Source: a virus | IMG/VR virus record: IMGVR_UViG_3300047409_000225 | Coordinates: 1 to 27,159 of that record | DNA: 27,159 nucleotides | Strand: one strand, 5' to 3' | Shown here: positions 1 to 6,958 of the stretch, piece by piece | How the letters are laid out: each line of letters begins with the position of its first letter | How positions within the stretch are numbered: the first letter of the stretch is position 1 | Position numbers and translations under genes: made by a program | The notes under the pieces: generated by a model | The model's database searches: none | Told to the model about the DNA's origin: nothing | The model's input: only the letters and a program-made list of their open reading frames with translations

Positions 1-758
1 TGACCGACGAAGAGCGAGTGCTGAGCCTGCGAGAGACCGTCAGTCTCGAGTAGACGACCGTGCTCGTTCAACGTTTCGAACAGCAGCTGGTTCAGCGCAG
101 TCTCCTGGTCCTTGTTGACCAGGAACACGTCCCTCGACAGGATCGTCGCGGCGTAGGCCTCATCGGCCTTCTCCTCCGCGCTCTGCGCAGGCGCTGTGTT
201 GCCGACCAGCAGGAAGGCAGCGGTGCCGAGGCCGGCGAACATCAGGAGCGGCCATCCGATGAGGCCACCGAAGATGCCGAGCCCTGCGACGGCTCCGATC
301 CGACCAGCGATGTTGGCCCCGAGCCAGGCGTTCTTGCCCCAGCTCCAGGCCTTCTTGCTGTTGACCGTGAGCCAGCCCCAGGTCTTCTTGGCGTGGACCT
401 TGGTCCAGGCCCACGTCCGCTTGGCCTTGTCCTTCATCCAGGACCAGGCCCGCTTGGCCTTGTCGGTGGACCAGTCCCAGACCCGCTTGACCGTGCGCTT
501 CGTGGACCCCCAGATCTTCCGGGTGGTCTCTGCGATCCACTTCGCGCCGAGCTTGATCTTGCCGGTGAACCAGTTCCAGGCCTGCTTGATCTTGTTGCCG
601 ACCCACGAGAGGGCGCGGCGGAACCAGCCCTTCTGCTGCTCGTGGTGCTCACCCGAGACTTCCTTCATGCGCTGGGCGACGGCGGTGTCGAACTCGAGCT
701 GCCGCTCCACCTCCTGCGCATCGGGCACTGGTGCCCGCTCTTCTGTCATTGCTGACAT
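1..758 (-). CDS. Trp-rich hendecad-repeat membrane protein (partial, 3' end outside window)
   Basis: The function is not recognised. The frame stays open for 252 residues from ATG 758-756 to the left edge, so the C-terminus is missing. A GAGGA site lies about 9 bases upstream of the start. Residues 1-44 are acidic and polar. Residues 45-145 are extremely rich in Trp and Lys/Arg. Residues 91-145 form five strict 11-residue repeats of the form K-[KR]-x-W-x-W followed by five variable residues, with Trp pairs at 94/96, 105/107, 116/118, 127/129 and 138/140. Degenerate copies precede them. Residues 149-187 are Gly-rich and hydrophobic (GxxxG-like), giving one or two membrane segments, and a polar C-terminal region follows. 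An 11-residue period fits a long amphipathic helix, so I infer a membrane-associated or nucleic-acid-associated protein. It is the first gene after a promoter and leader near 860. Confidence 0.85.
   Translation of the reverse strand, partial: MSAMTEERAPVPDAQEVERQLEFDTAVAQRMKEVSGEHHEQQKGWFRRALSWVGNKIKQAWNWFTGKIKLGAKWIAETTRKIWGSTKRTVKRVWDWSTDKAKRAWSWMKDKAKRTWAWTKVHAKKTWGWLTVNSKKAWSWGKNAWLGANIAGRIGAVAGLGIFGGLIGWPLLMFAGLGTAAFLLVGNTAPAQSAEEKADEAYAATILSRDVFLVNKDQETALNQLLFETLNEHGRLLETDGLSQAQHSLFVG
324..488 (-). repeat. Five tandem 33-bp coding repeats (11-residue W-x-W hendecads)
   Basis: Five consecutive in-frame 33-bp units encode residues 91-145 of the left-edge protein. Each unit begins with Lys-Lys/Arg and carries Trp at positions 4 and 6. 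Neighbouring units are similar at DNA level, for example in the repeated tracts encoding K-x-x-W-x-W, which suggests growth by tandem duplication. Confidence 0.8.
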
Positions 759-798
759 GGCTACATTCCTCGATTCTGTTCCGTTCGGACATGCAAAA

Positions 799-827
799 AG
801 CCCCACAGCTATCGGAGCTGTGAGGCT
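799..827 (-). terminator. Terminator-like hairpin in the leader of the left-edge gene
   Basis: AGCC-c-CACAGCT pairs with AGCTGTG-a-GGCT around a 5-nt loop, giving 11 pairs with one C-A mismatch. On the minus strand the hairpin is followed by TTTTT (799-795), then by the box GCATGTCCGAAC (794-783). It lies downstream of the promoter at 863-891 and upstream of the ATG at 758, so it may attenuate that transcript as well as stop read-through from the gene ending at 902. A second hairpin, GTACCCA/TGGGTAC (830-836 with 850-856), sits near the predicted RNA 5' end. Confidence 0.65.
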
Positions 828-862
828 CAGTACCCAGGCGCGTCGCACTTGGGTACCTACCC

Positions 863-891
863 ATTATATCACATACGCGACACAACGGGAA
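863..891 (-). promoter_or_regulatory. Promoter with extended -10
   Basis: On the minus strand, TGA-TATAAT (a perfect -10 with the TGn extension) occupies 871-863. A weak -35, TTCCCG, lies at 891-886 with a 17-bp spacer. Transcription would start near 856 and read the leader of the left-edge gene. Confidence 0.65.
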
Positions 892-901
892 GAGGTATCA
901 G

Positions 902-1594
902 CTAGTTGCTGATGTCGGGCAGGACCCATTCCTCATCGGTCATGGTGGCCTCCTTGTGGCAGTCCATGCAGCGCAGGATCGCCTGGTGCTCGGAGGACAT
1001 CACTGGGTCGTTGACCGGCAGGTGCCGCATCTCGCCCTGGTACTTCATGGTGCCGGCGCGGCAGGTCCAGGTGAGATGCCTGGTGACCACCATCTCCACA
1101 TTCCGCTTGCCGCAGAACGGGCAGGTGATCGCCACCGGCACCTTGTCGGGTGCCTGGTCGGACAGCCGGTCGGTGTACTCCCGGTAGATCTTGAGGATCC
1201 ACTCGGGAATGTCGTCCGGGAAGCCCTTCTTGCGCCAGGTGTGCAGCTCGTCGTACCGGTACTTCTTGATCGGCAACAGCTTCAGACGATGCACCCAGCC
1301 GATGGACTTCTCGGTGTCCTGACGAGAGAAGATCTCACACAGAACGTGGTCCTCCATCAGGGTCCGCTCCATCCAGTCTGGATAGGTCTCCTCGTACTCG
1401 ATCGGCTCCAGACCCTTGACCACCACGAAGTCGGTCTCCAGCGCGGTGTTCGCCGAGGCCAGGATGGCCGTGTCACCCGGACTCCATGCCTGCTGCTCGG
1501 GGAGGGGCTTCATGCCGTCCTGGATGTTCTCGGCCTCACCGACGAAGGAGTTGGTCTCCAGGATCATCGCCATGAACGGGTTCGCCTCACTCAT
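902..1594 (-). CDS. Conserved-type phage protein with C-terminal zinc-binding region
   Basis: This 230-residue protein is not recognised. The ATG at 1594 is chosen because it overlaps the stop of the preceding small gene by 8 bp (GATGAGTGA). The 32-residue upstream extension of the frame is Arg/Trp-rich and looks non-coding. The C-terminal third holds Cys158-x2-Cys161, Cys178 and Cys209-x2-Cys212 plus nearby His, suggesting one or two structural zinc sites. The middle is charged and aromatic with no membrane segment. It is the last gene of a long leftward run, and the next promoter and leader follow its stop. Confidence 0.8.
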   Translation of the reverse strand: MSEANPFMAMILETNSFVGEAENIQDGMKPLPEQQAWSPGDTAILASANTALETDFVVVKGLEPIEYEETYPDWMERTLMEDHVLCEIFSRQDTEKSIGWVHRLKLLPIKKYRYDELHTWRKKGFPDDIPEWILKIYREYTDRLSDQAPDKVPVAITCPFCGKRNVEMVVTRHLTWTCRAGTMKYQGEMRHLPVNDPVMSSEHQAILRCMDCHKEATMTDEEWVLPDISN

Positions 1595-1706
1595 CGAACT
1601 CACCCACTTCTTCCATGGCACGCCGGATGTGGTACGCCTCCAGCGCCATGTTGGTGAGCACTGTGAGACCGACCACGAACAGACCCTCACCGATGATGTG
1701 GATCAT
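1587..1706 (-). CDS. Small single-pass membrane protein
   Basis: A 39-residue gene filling the gap between its neighbours. Its ATG (1706) overlaps the upstream stop as ATGA, and its own stop overlaps the next ATG by 8 bp. A hydrophobic stretch lies at about residues 3-20 (IIGEGLFVVGLTVLTNMAL), followed by a charged tail (RRAMEEVGEFDE). Translational coupling on both sides is the main support. Function unknown. Confidence 0.65.
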   Translation of the reverse strand: MIHIIGEGLFVVGLTVLTNMALEAYHIRRAMEEVGEFDE

Positions 1707-2059
1707 GAGTGCACCTGGCTAGCCAGCCGCTCGGCCTGGTGCTTCGCGCAGAGGGTCTTCAGCCAGCCGTGCTTGCTGCTGTACAGCTCACCCGGCTCCC
1801 CGCACTCCTCGCAGATGTGCTCGGACATCTCCTCGGCGGTGGAGATCAGCGCGTGGAAGTGCACGCGGACCGGATCGACCTGGGTATCGGCGTAGTACCG
1901 GAGACTCCCGAACTTCTCCTTGACCTGCTGGAGCTCGAAGTTCTCGTCCAGCAGGTTGAGCTGGTCCTCCAGGTTGCGGATCAGCGTGTGCCAGCCCTTC
2001 CCGACGTTGTTGATCGAGGTCATCATCGGAACCTTCTGGTCCCCGACCGAGGTGGTCAT
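1703..2059 (-). CDS. Small phage protein with KFGxLRYY motif and CxxC zinc site
   Basis: A 118-residue protein coupled to both neighbours by 4-bp overlaps. It shows GWHTLI at about residue 22, a KFGSLRYY motif at 49-56, and a C-terminal Cys83-x2-Cys86 ... Cys104-x2-His107 site with a GW-x-KTLC pattern. That combination resembles a family I associate with many phages of high-GC hosts, but no function is known to me. Zinc binding is inferred from the Cys/His spacing. Confidence 0.78.
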   Translation of the reverse strand: MTTSVGDQKVPMMTSINNVGKGWHTLIRNLEDQLNLLDENFELQQVKEKFGSLRYYADTQVDPVRVHFHALISTAEEMSEHICEECGEPGELYSSKHGWLKTLCAKHQAERLASQVHS

Positions 2060-2268
2060 GACTCCTCCTCAGGGAAGCCGAAGAACTGCCGGATCTCGTC
2101 GGGCAGGCCTTCCTCGTCGGCGAACAGGATCTCGGCGAGCTTCTGTGCCTCGCTCTGTTCCAGCTTGCCGATCACGCCGCTGTCGGTGAGACCGTGCATG
2201 GCTAGCTCGGTCTCGAAGATGGCCTGCTCGGCAGTGATGAACTCGCCCTCGTCGTCTGGTGTGGTCAT
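2056..2268 (-). CDS. Small acidic protein, unknown function
   Basis: A 70-residue, strongly acidic protein (C-terminus FGFPEEES) without Cys clusters or membrane segments. ATGA overlaps at both ends put it in the leftward operon. The acidic composition would suit a DNA mimic or an inhibitor, but nothing in the sequence shows this. Confidence 0.75.
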   Translation of the reverse strand: MTTPDDEGEFITAEQAIFETELAMHGLTDSGVIGKLEQSEAQKLAEILFADEEGLPDEIRQFFGFPEEES

Positions 2269-2960
2269 GCGAGACGCTCCAGACGCTCGATGGCCTCGGT
2301 GAGCGTCGGGGAGTTGTCCACGCCCTTGTGCTCGGCGAAGGCCTCGAACTCGCCCTCGGTCATCTCGATGACCTTGCGCACGTCCAGCTGCATGGCGAGG
2401 ATCATGTCGTCGTAGCGGTCGGACTGCTCGGGGTAGAGCCCGATCACGCCCTTGTCGTCGCAGGGGAGGACGGGGCTGGTGTGCGGGATCTTGCCCTCGA
2501 CGTACGCCGACAGACGTGCAGTGGCCACACCGAAGTACAGGTCCTTGAACCTGGTGTACAGGTCCTGGTACTTGACCTTGGCCTCCGTGAGACCTTCGAG
2601 GATCTCCTCGCGGTTGACGTGGTGTTCCATGGTGTTCTCCGTTTCATTGGTTGGTGTGCAGTTGCTCTCGAAGTACGCGGCGTTGCTAGTCACCACGAAC
2701 CGCTGGGGCGGGCCACCCCAGCCACCGCGTGGGGCGGTGATCTTCCAGGGGAGCTGGATCCGTTCCTCCTTGGTCCAGCCCCGCTGACCCACCCTGGTGG
2801 TGAAGTACTTCTCGTCGCGCAGGTACTCCACCCAGCAGCCCTGGAAGAAGTCCCGAGCACCGAGCTCGTCGAACTCGGCGGTCTGGATCCGGATCCAGTT
2901 GTCACCAGGTGTGACCTTGGCCAGGTGATCGAGGATGTACTTCCTGCGTTCCGGGGTCAT
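2265..2960 (-). CDS. Two-part phage protein, unknown function (possible internal start)
   Basis: A 231-residue protein from ATG 2960, with a GGAGAT ribosome site and coupling to the upstream stop. Residues 1-110 are basic and aromatic (for example DNWIRIQ, GRDFF-like and RGGWGGPP stretches). A short polar linker near residue 105 is followed by an in-frame ATG at 2630 preceded by GGAG at 7-nt spacing. Residues 111-231 are acidic and helical. Either two former genes are fused, or a second 121-residue product is also made. No known domain is recognised. Confidence 0.72.
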   Translation of the reverse strand: MTPERRKYILDHLAKVTPGDNWIRIQTAEFDELGARDFFQGCWVEYLRDEKYFTTRVGQRGWTKEERIQLPWKITAPRGGWGGPPQRFVVTSNAAYFESNCTPTNETENTMEHHVNREEILEGLTEAKVKYQDLYTRFKDLYFGVATARLSAYVEGKIPHTSPVLPCDDKGVIGLYPEQSDRYDDMILAMQLDVRKVIEMTEGEFEAFAEHKGVDNSPTLTEAIERLERLA

Positions 2961-3286
2961 ACGATCTCCTTTCCTCGGTGCCAGCCGTAGTAGTTGCCCT
3001 CTTCCTGAATCGCTCCGGAGGCGTTCAGGACCTTGGTCTGGCAGTCGGTACACCGCAGTGGCTGCGGCTTGACGGTTGTCCGCTCGATCCTCGACTGGTG
3101 GTCCTCGATCTCGGACCAGAACGCATAGCCACAGACCGCTGTAACCAGGCCAGGAAGGCCCAGCGCGAGCGCGGTGGCCTGGAGTGCCTCTCCAGCGATC
3201 CCAGGCAGCCAGAACGAGATCATGAGCAGGACCCAGCCGAGCACGGCGAGGACGACCCCACCGAGGACGATCGGCTTGACCTTCAT
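2957..3286 (-). CDS. Two-TM protein with C-terminal CxxC
   Basis: A 109-residue protein. The start ATG 3286 has a strong GGAAGGAGG site, and the longer frame upstream is a shadow of neighbouring genes. Hydrophobic segments at about residues 6-28 and 38-58 predict two membrane passes. A basic region and Cys79-x2-Cys82 with a tyrosine/histidine-rich end (YYGWHRG) follow. The short loop between the segments suggests that both ends face the cytoplasm. Function unknown. Confidence 0.75.
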   Translation of the reverse strand: MKVKPIVLGGVVLAVLGWVLLMISFWLPGIAGEALQATALALGLPGLVTAVCGYAFWSEIEDHQSRIERTTVKPQPLRCTDCQTKVLNASGAIQEEGNYYGWHRGKEIV

Positions 3287-3543
3287 TCCGTTCCTCCTTC
3301 CCCGACCTTCAGTCGGATGTAGTTGGTGCAGACCAGCTGGAACCACTCCATCCAGCGCTCGGCACTGGCATTGGCGATCCCAGCCCTGGGGGCGACCTGG
3401 AAGGTCTGGGTGACCTGATCGGCACCCAGGTCGCGATGAACCACCTCGATCTCGGACGACTTGCCGTCCCACTCGAAGTAGAGCCCGGAGTCCGGGTCGA
3501 GGAACCCGAAGTACGGCGCGCTGACAACCTGGACCTCAGCCAT
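3283..3543 (-). CDS. Small conserved-type phage protein, unknown function
   Basis: An 86-residue soluble protein with the N-terminal pattern PYFGFLDPDSGLYFEWDG and a C-terminal helix rich in aromatics (RWMEWFQLV). It overlaps the upstream stop by 8 bp and the downstream ATG by 4 bp. No domain is recognised. Confidence 0.75.
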   Translation of the reverse strand: MAEVQVVSAPYFGFLDPDSGLYFEWDGKSSEIEVVHRDLGADQVTQTFQVAPRAGIANASAERWMEWFQLVCTNYIRLKVGEGGTE

Positions 3544-3793
3544 CGCTCTTGGCCGCTTCCACCTCGGCCCGGTCCGACTCGTGCCAGGCCAGCCAGTCGC
3601 TGAACCCGATGGTGCAGTTGTGGCTGGCCACCTCCTCGCGCCAGAGCGCCATCGCTCCGAGCGAGTTGGGGTCGATCTGGGGACGCTCCCGAGCCCGCGT
3701 CTCCTGCGCCTCCAGGCAGTTGGCGATGCGGTTGGTGTTCTGGGCGATCTGCCGGATGTCGTTGTACATCTGGACCTCGTAGCCGGTGGTCAC
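3536..3793 (-). CDS. Small protein, unknown function
   Basis: An 85-residue protein started at GTG 3793, whose GTGA overlaps the stop of the upstream 53-residue gene. A longer frame reaches upstream but would overlap that gene entirely. Residues 5-30 form a short helix (NDIRQIAQNTNRIANCLEAQE), and Trp residues cluster near the acidic C-terminus (FSDWLAWHESDRAEVEAA). Function unknown. Confidence 0.7.
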   Translation of the reverse strand: MTTGYEVQMYNDIRQIAQNTNRIANCLEAQETRARERPQIDPNSLGAMALWREEVASHNCTIGFSDWLAWHESDRAEVEAAKSDG

Positions 3794-3951
3794 GCCGGCA
3801 CCTTCACTCGGGTGAAGTCTCGACAGGCCCAGCACCAGCCCTGGTCGATGCACATCTGCTCGGTGTAGACCGCCTGGCAGACCGGGCAGATGAAGCCCGG
3901 GATCATGCCCTCGTTGATGCGGACGAACTGTTTGACCTCTTCTGGTGTCAT
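3790..3951 (-). CDS. 53-residue zinc-ribbon protein
   Basis: A small gene with ATG 3951 and an AAAGGAACGGAG ribosome site. It encodes Cys22-x2-Cys25 and Cys40-x2-Cys43, plus Cys34, around aromatic residues, a typical mini zinc-ribbon arrangement. Its stop overlaps the next GTG. The sequence up to the nuclease gene stop (3973) is only a ribosome site. Confidence 0.72.
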   Translation of the reverse strand: MTPEEVKQFVRINEGMIPGFICPVCQAVYTEQMCIDQGWCWACRDFTRVKVPA

Positions 3952-3972
3952 CTCCGTTCCTTTCTCTAGGTA

Positions 3973-4653
3973 CTACGGGGTCTCCTTGGCGTATGCCTTG
4001 AAGGGGAAGGTGGACTTGTACTTGAGCTTGTTCCAGAGCTCGATGTCCGCGGCCTCGAAGGACCGGATCATCAACTGCTCCAGCATCTGGGCATGCTCCT
4101 TGGTGTCGACCAGGGCTACTCGCACCAGAAGATTGCGCTCTTCCATCCAGTACTTCCGCCAGGCCTGCTGCTCAGCAGCTGGCATGGTTTTGTAGGCCTC
4201 ACGGTTCTCGTCGGTGAGATCCCGCAATGCCTCGGCGACTACCACGTCTACTGGGTTGACATGGCTATGGGTTCGGCCATTGGCGTAATCACCCAGTCGC
4301 CGGCCCAGGTTTTCAGACATGCCGATGTATGCGGGCTTCAAGGTCCCGTCCACCGGGTTGTAGATGACGTACACCCCGGTCCAGTCACCGATGCGACCTA
4401 CCTGCCACCAGGGACTGTTCGGCCCATGCCCCACTTGACGCAGCCTGTACTCCAGCCACTCTGCGGCGGGCTCCGTGATCTCCAGCGATCTATCCCAAGC
4501 ACTGAGCTTCTTCGGTACGTAGGTAGAGACCTTGGCCCGGACCGCTGGTACGTGCACCGAAGCCGGGGGTAGGAAGTACCCCGCTGGGGGGCTGCTCGAG
4601 CCGACTTGGGTGCTCTGACCTACCTCTGTTGCTGTTCGCTGTTCGACGCTCAT
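3973..4653 (-). CDS. GIY-YIG endonuclease
   Basis: A 226-residue protein with a GIY-YIG nuclease core: GVY at 93-95, YIG at 109-111, Arg118/Arg119 in the following helix, Glu192 in LEQLMIRSF as the likely metal-binding glutamate, and Asn208. These are the catalytic signatures of the family, which cuts DNA with a divalent metal. Residues 1-85 are an additional N-terminal region rich in Pro and Ser that might bind DNA. No intron or intein-like neighbour is visible, so it may be a free-standing homing-type nuclease or an attacker of host or rival DNA. The start has an AAGGAGG site 3 nt upstream and follows a strong hairpin (4676-4701). Confidence 0.88.
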   Translation of the reverse strand: MSVEQRTATEVGQSTQVGSSSPPAGYFLPPASVHVPAVRAKVSTYVPKKLSAWDRSLEITEPAAEWLEYRLRQVGHGPNSPWWQVGRIGDWTGVYVIYNPVDGTLKPAYIGMSENLGRRLGDYANGRTHSHVNPVDVVVAEALRDLTDENREAYKTMPAAEQQAWRKYWMEERNLLVRVALVDTKEHAQMLEQLMIRSFEAADIELWNKLKYKSTFPFKAYAKETP

Positions 4654-4675
4654 TTTCCTCCTTAGACATGCGAAT

Positions 4676-4701
4676 GGCCCCCCACCATGTGGTGGGGGGC
4701 C
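4676..4701 (-). terminator. Strong 12-bp hairpin upstream of the GIY-YIG gene
   Basis: GGCCCCCCACCA pairs perfectly with TGGTGGGGGGCC across a 2-nt gap (in practice 11 pairs with a 4-nt loop). On the minus strand ATTCGCATGTC follows, a variant of the box seen after the other leader hairpins. The U tract is short, so the hairpin may act as a weak terminator, an RNA processing site or a stability element between the 404-residue gene and the nuclease gene. Confidence 0.6.
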
Positions 4702-4713
4702 GCGGGGGTACTG

Positions 4714-5928
4714 CTACTCCTCCAGAGCCGTGAAGGCCTCGCGGAGGAGCGCGACCTTGGCCTTGAGGTTGGTGACCTCAGTGCCGAGCTCGACGATCTT
4801 GGTGCCGGACTTGGCGAGCTCCAGGCGCAGGGCCTTGACCTGCTCCTGTGCCTTCCTCAGCTCGAACTGGGCCTTCTCGAGCTGCTCGGTGTCGACCTTC
4901 GCCGGCTCGATGCCGACAGCCTCCTGGAGCTGGGTGATCACTGAGGTCACGCTCTCCGTGAGCGTGTTCATGCGCTTGGTCTCGAAGGCCTTCTGCCTAG
5001 CTGCCGGACCCCACATGTTGTCCGTGGGGCGGTGCCGGGTGCGGGTGTGACCGCCGGTGCCAGCCGGCTTCCCTACCCAGCCGTCGACGATGCACCTCAC
5101 GTCGACGCCGTTGGTCACGAAGATCTCGGACTTGGTGCCCTCGCTGTCCTTGTGACCCTTGCCGCGGCCCGTGTAGTACGGCACCCACTCGTCGGAGGCC
5201 ATGAGAGCGTCCAGCTTCGGCGTCTCACGCTCGTCCTCGTCGGCGGGCTCCGGCTCGGGGTGAGCCTTCTTAGCCGCCGGCGGCTGGTGCTCCTCGGAGT
5301 TCACAGTCTCCGCGAGCTCCTTGATCACCTCGGTGTTGACCTCCTCGACCACGGTCTGGGACTTCACGATCGGGGTGCCCTCGGGGATGCAGTGCTTCAC
5401 GAACCAGCCCTGGACCCGCTTGCGCTCGCCCTCGTTGGTGCCCGAGCGGACCGACAGCGGGTTAGTGCCGTCAGGCGGGTACAGCAGGATCTTGCTGCCC
5501 CTGATCTGGTACTTCACGCCGTACTGGTTGACGGCGGTGAGCACCACGTCAGCCACGTCGGCGTGATAGCCGCGCAGCTGCTTGCGCTCGATCCTGGGCT
5601 GATCCGGGGTACTGCTGGGGGTACTCATCGTGACTGGTTCCTTGTCGGGGTGAGGGAGAGGTGGCTTGAAGTTCTTGCCGGGATAGTCGTGGTCGAACGG
5701 TAGGCCGCACCAGCAGTAGTCGATGCTGCCGATGGTGTGCTCCGGCTTGACGGTCTGCGAACCGCCGTGCTTACCGGTGGGGAGCGCGCGGAAGGCAGCC
5801 GACTCCAAGCCGCTGCCAGCCTCGGCCCGTCCTGCGTCCCGTCCGGCGTAGTAAGCCCGGCGGGTGGAGGCGGACATGTCGACGACGTTGAACTCTTCCT
5901 CGTCGTCCTCATCCGGCTTGGTGCTCAT
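4714..5928 (-). CDS. Multidomain coiled-coil phage protein
   Basis: A 404-residue protein. Residues 1-95 are acidic, then basic with CWCG (72-75). Residues 110-180 have the layout GYHADV ... YQIRGSKILLYPP ... VQGWFVKHC, which resembles in outline a small alpha/beta HicA or dsRBD-like fold, though this is only an impression. Residues 200-235 are a Pro/Glu/Ala linker. Residues 245-310 are a basic region (WVPYYTGRGKGHKDSEG, HTRTRHRPTDN). Residues 318-404 are a heptad-rich coiled coil. An in-frame ATG at 5628 (residue 101) with an AAGGA site could give a shorter 304-residue form. The start is coupled to the upstream gene by ATGA. Function unknown; nucleic-acid binding is inferred. Confidence 0.78.
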   Translation of the reverse strand: MSTKPDEDDEEEFNVVDMSASTRRAYYAGRDAGRAEAGSGLESAAFRALPTGKHGGSQTVKPEHTIGSIDYCWCGLPFDHDYPGKNFKPPLPHPDKEPVTMSTPSSTPDQPRIERKQLRGYHADVADVVLTAVNQYGVKYQIRGSKILLYPPDGTNPLSVRSGTNEGERKRVQGWFVKHCIPEGTPIVKSQTVVEEVNTEVIKELAETVNSEEHQPPAAKKAHPEPEPADEDERETPKLDALMASDEWVPYYTGRGKGHKDSEGTKSEIFVTNGVDVRCIVDGWVGKPAGTGGHTRTRHRPTDNMWGPAARQKAFETKRMNTLTESVTSVITQLQEAVGIEPAKVDTEQLEKAQFELRKAQEQVKALRLELAKSGTKIVELGTEVTNLKAKVALLREAFTALEE

Positions 5929-6179
5929 CGGTCGTACTCCGTGATCACGGTCGTCTCATCGACGATCACGAGGTGCTCCCCGGGCCGGCAGGCAGCCTGA
6001 GCGGCTTCCCAGAGCATCGGGACGACCTTGATGTGCGTGTGGAGCTCGGGTGCAGGTGCGGACTCCCTGCGGTTGTACTTCCGCCTCGGGGGCTCCAGGA
6101 CCAGCCTGGAGACCTTGGTGACCGTCGCTGGAGCGACGCTGGCTACCTTCTGGACCGCTCGGTCCTCGGGGGTTTGCAT
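5925..6179 (-). CDS. Small protein, unknown function
   Basis: An 84-residue protein from ATG 6179 with an AAAGGA site. The longer frame upstream runs through the neighbouring gene and is rejected. It has a basic centre (LEPPRRKYNRRES) and a C-terminal stretch (GEHLVIVDETTVITEYDR) that looks like beta strands. It is coupled by ATGA to the coiled-coil gene. No domain is recognised. Confidence 0.72.
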   Translation of the reverse strand: MQTPEDRAVQKVASVAPATVTKVSRLVLEPPRRKYNRRESAPAPELHTHIKVVPMLWEAAQAACRPGEHLVIVDETTVITEYDR

Positions 6180-6201
6180 GAATCTGTTCCTTTCGTGGTG
6201 G

Positions 6202-6318
6202 TTACTGCTTGTCGAGCTTCTGCTGCTCTCTGCCGATCGCATGTCCGAAGTGATACATGCAGGTACCGACAAAGACCGTGCTGAACAACAGGACGAGGAG
6301 CCAGCTGAGGTCACTCAA
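6202..6318 (-). CDS. 38-residue single-pass membrane protein (TTG start)
   Basis: From TTG 6318-6316, overlapping the upstream stop (TTGAGTGA), with a purine-rich GGAAGGGGAAG site. It has one hydrophobic segment at residues 5-23 (SWLLVLLFSTVFVGTCMYH) and a charged C-terminal tail (GREQQKLDKQ). The tail points to an N-out topology or a small holin- or inhibitor-like protein, but there is no direct evidence. TTG is the only in-frame start near the ribosome site. Confidence 0.6.
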   Translation of the reverse strand: MSDLSWLLVLLFSTVFVGTCMYHFGHAIGREQQKLDKQ

Positions 6319-6571
6319 CGTTCTTCCCCTTCCGGTGCAGGTTGCGGGCGTCACCGAACTGGGTGTCGAGCAGGTGGTGACCATCCCGCTCGCACTCGTC
6401 GCAGAACGCCTGGTCGGGACTGGTGACTTCCCTGGAGCACTTGTCGGTGACCGTCGTGTTCTCGTCCTGCTCGGATCGCAACAGGCACACGCACTGGTGC
6501 GGGACCAGCTCCTGCCGAACCGGGGCGGCATCGAGGATGAACTCGTGGCCGTCGATGATCTCGATCTCCAC
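6311..6571 (-). CDS. Small Cys-rich protein
   Basis: An 86-residue protein with GTG 6571 overlapping the upstream stop by 1 bp (TAGTG). Cys residues occur in QCVC, DKC and FCDECERDGHH, a pattern compatible with zinc binding through the C-terminal Cys-x2-Cys plus His pair. It overlaps the following TTG gene by 8 bp. Function unknown. Confidence 0.73.
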   Translation of the reverse strand: MEIEIIDGHEFILDAAPVRQELVPHQCVCLLRSEQDENTTVTDKCSREVTSPDQAFCDECERDGHHLLDTQFGDARNLHRKGKNVE

Positions 6572-6852
6572 TACTGGACCGCCCTCAGCTTGGCCACGAC
6601 ATCCTGGAAGAGGTCGAGGGTGCCCTGGACGGCCTTCGAGACATCCTTCTGACCCTGCTCACGGCCCAGCTCCCAGGCGTCGTACGCCTGCCTCTGCTGG
6701 ACGCGACGGACCGAGTGGATCTCCTGAGCGACCCGGGTGCGGTTCTTGATCCGACACCAACTGCCGGCGGGTGCCCTGCAGTAGTCGCACTTGACTGCAT
6801 CCCACACGAAGACGTGGGTGCCGAACGGATTCTGCGTGTTGTTCTTTGGCAT
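6571..6852 (-). CDS. Phage zinc-finger protein (C-x2-C-x7-C-x12-H type)
   Basis: A 93-residue protein with Cys22-x2-Cys25, Gly30, Cys33 and His46 followed by Arg. This matches the common actinobacteriophage zinc-binding pattern (CxYCxAxxGxxC ... HxxR) often annotated as a DNA-binding phage zinc finger. Residues 50-93 form a helical, Gln-rich tail. It is the first gene after the hairpin-bearing gap 6853-6998, with an AAAGGAT site 5 nt from the ATG. Confidence 0.78.
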   Translation of the reverse strand: MPKNNTQNPFGTHVFVWDAVKCDYCRAPAGSWCRIKNRTRVAQEIHSVRRVQQRQAYDAWELGREQGQKDVSKAVQGTLDLFQDVVAKLRAVQ

Positions 6853-6879
6853 CTCTATCCTTTCCTATCACATACAGAA

Positions 6880-6914
6880 GGTGGGCACCTGGTCCCCCGA
6901 CGCAGGTGCCCACC
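6880..6914 (-). terminator. 12-bp hairpin in the leader of the zinc-finger gene
   Basis: GGTGGGCACCTG pairs perfectly with CAGGTGCCCACC around an 11-nt loop. The minus-strand 3' side continues TTCTGTATG with no long U run. It lies only 28 nt upstream of the start codon at 6852, so it could shape translation or protect the RNA 5' end after processing. Confidence 0.55.
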
Positions 6915-6958
6915 TGGATGAACACGGCTATGCTGGCCGCGTTCCTTTCATGGTTGGA

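Noticed and set aside
60-912. Long plus-strand frames (231 and 238 residues) at the left end
   Set aside because: They lie opposite the minus-strand Trp-rich gene, which has a ribosome site and regular repeats. The plus frames merely mirror its codon bias.
4714-5928. HicA-type toxin assignment for the middle of the 404-residue protein
   Set aside because: Only the rough order of motifs resembles HicA. The catalytic His context (GSH) is GSK here, so no toxin call is made.
6928-6951. Seven-codon leader peptide (MKGTRPA) between two hairpins
   Set aside because: No ribosome site and no run of a single amino acid that would suggest translational attenuation.
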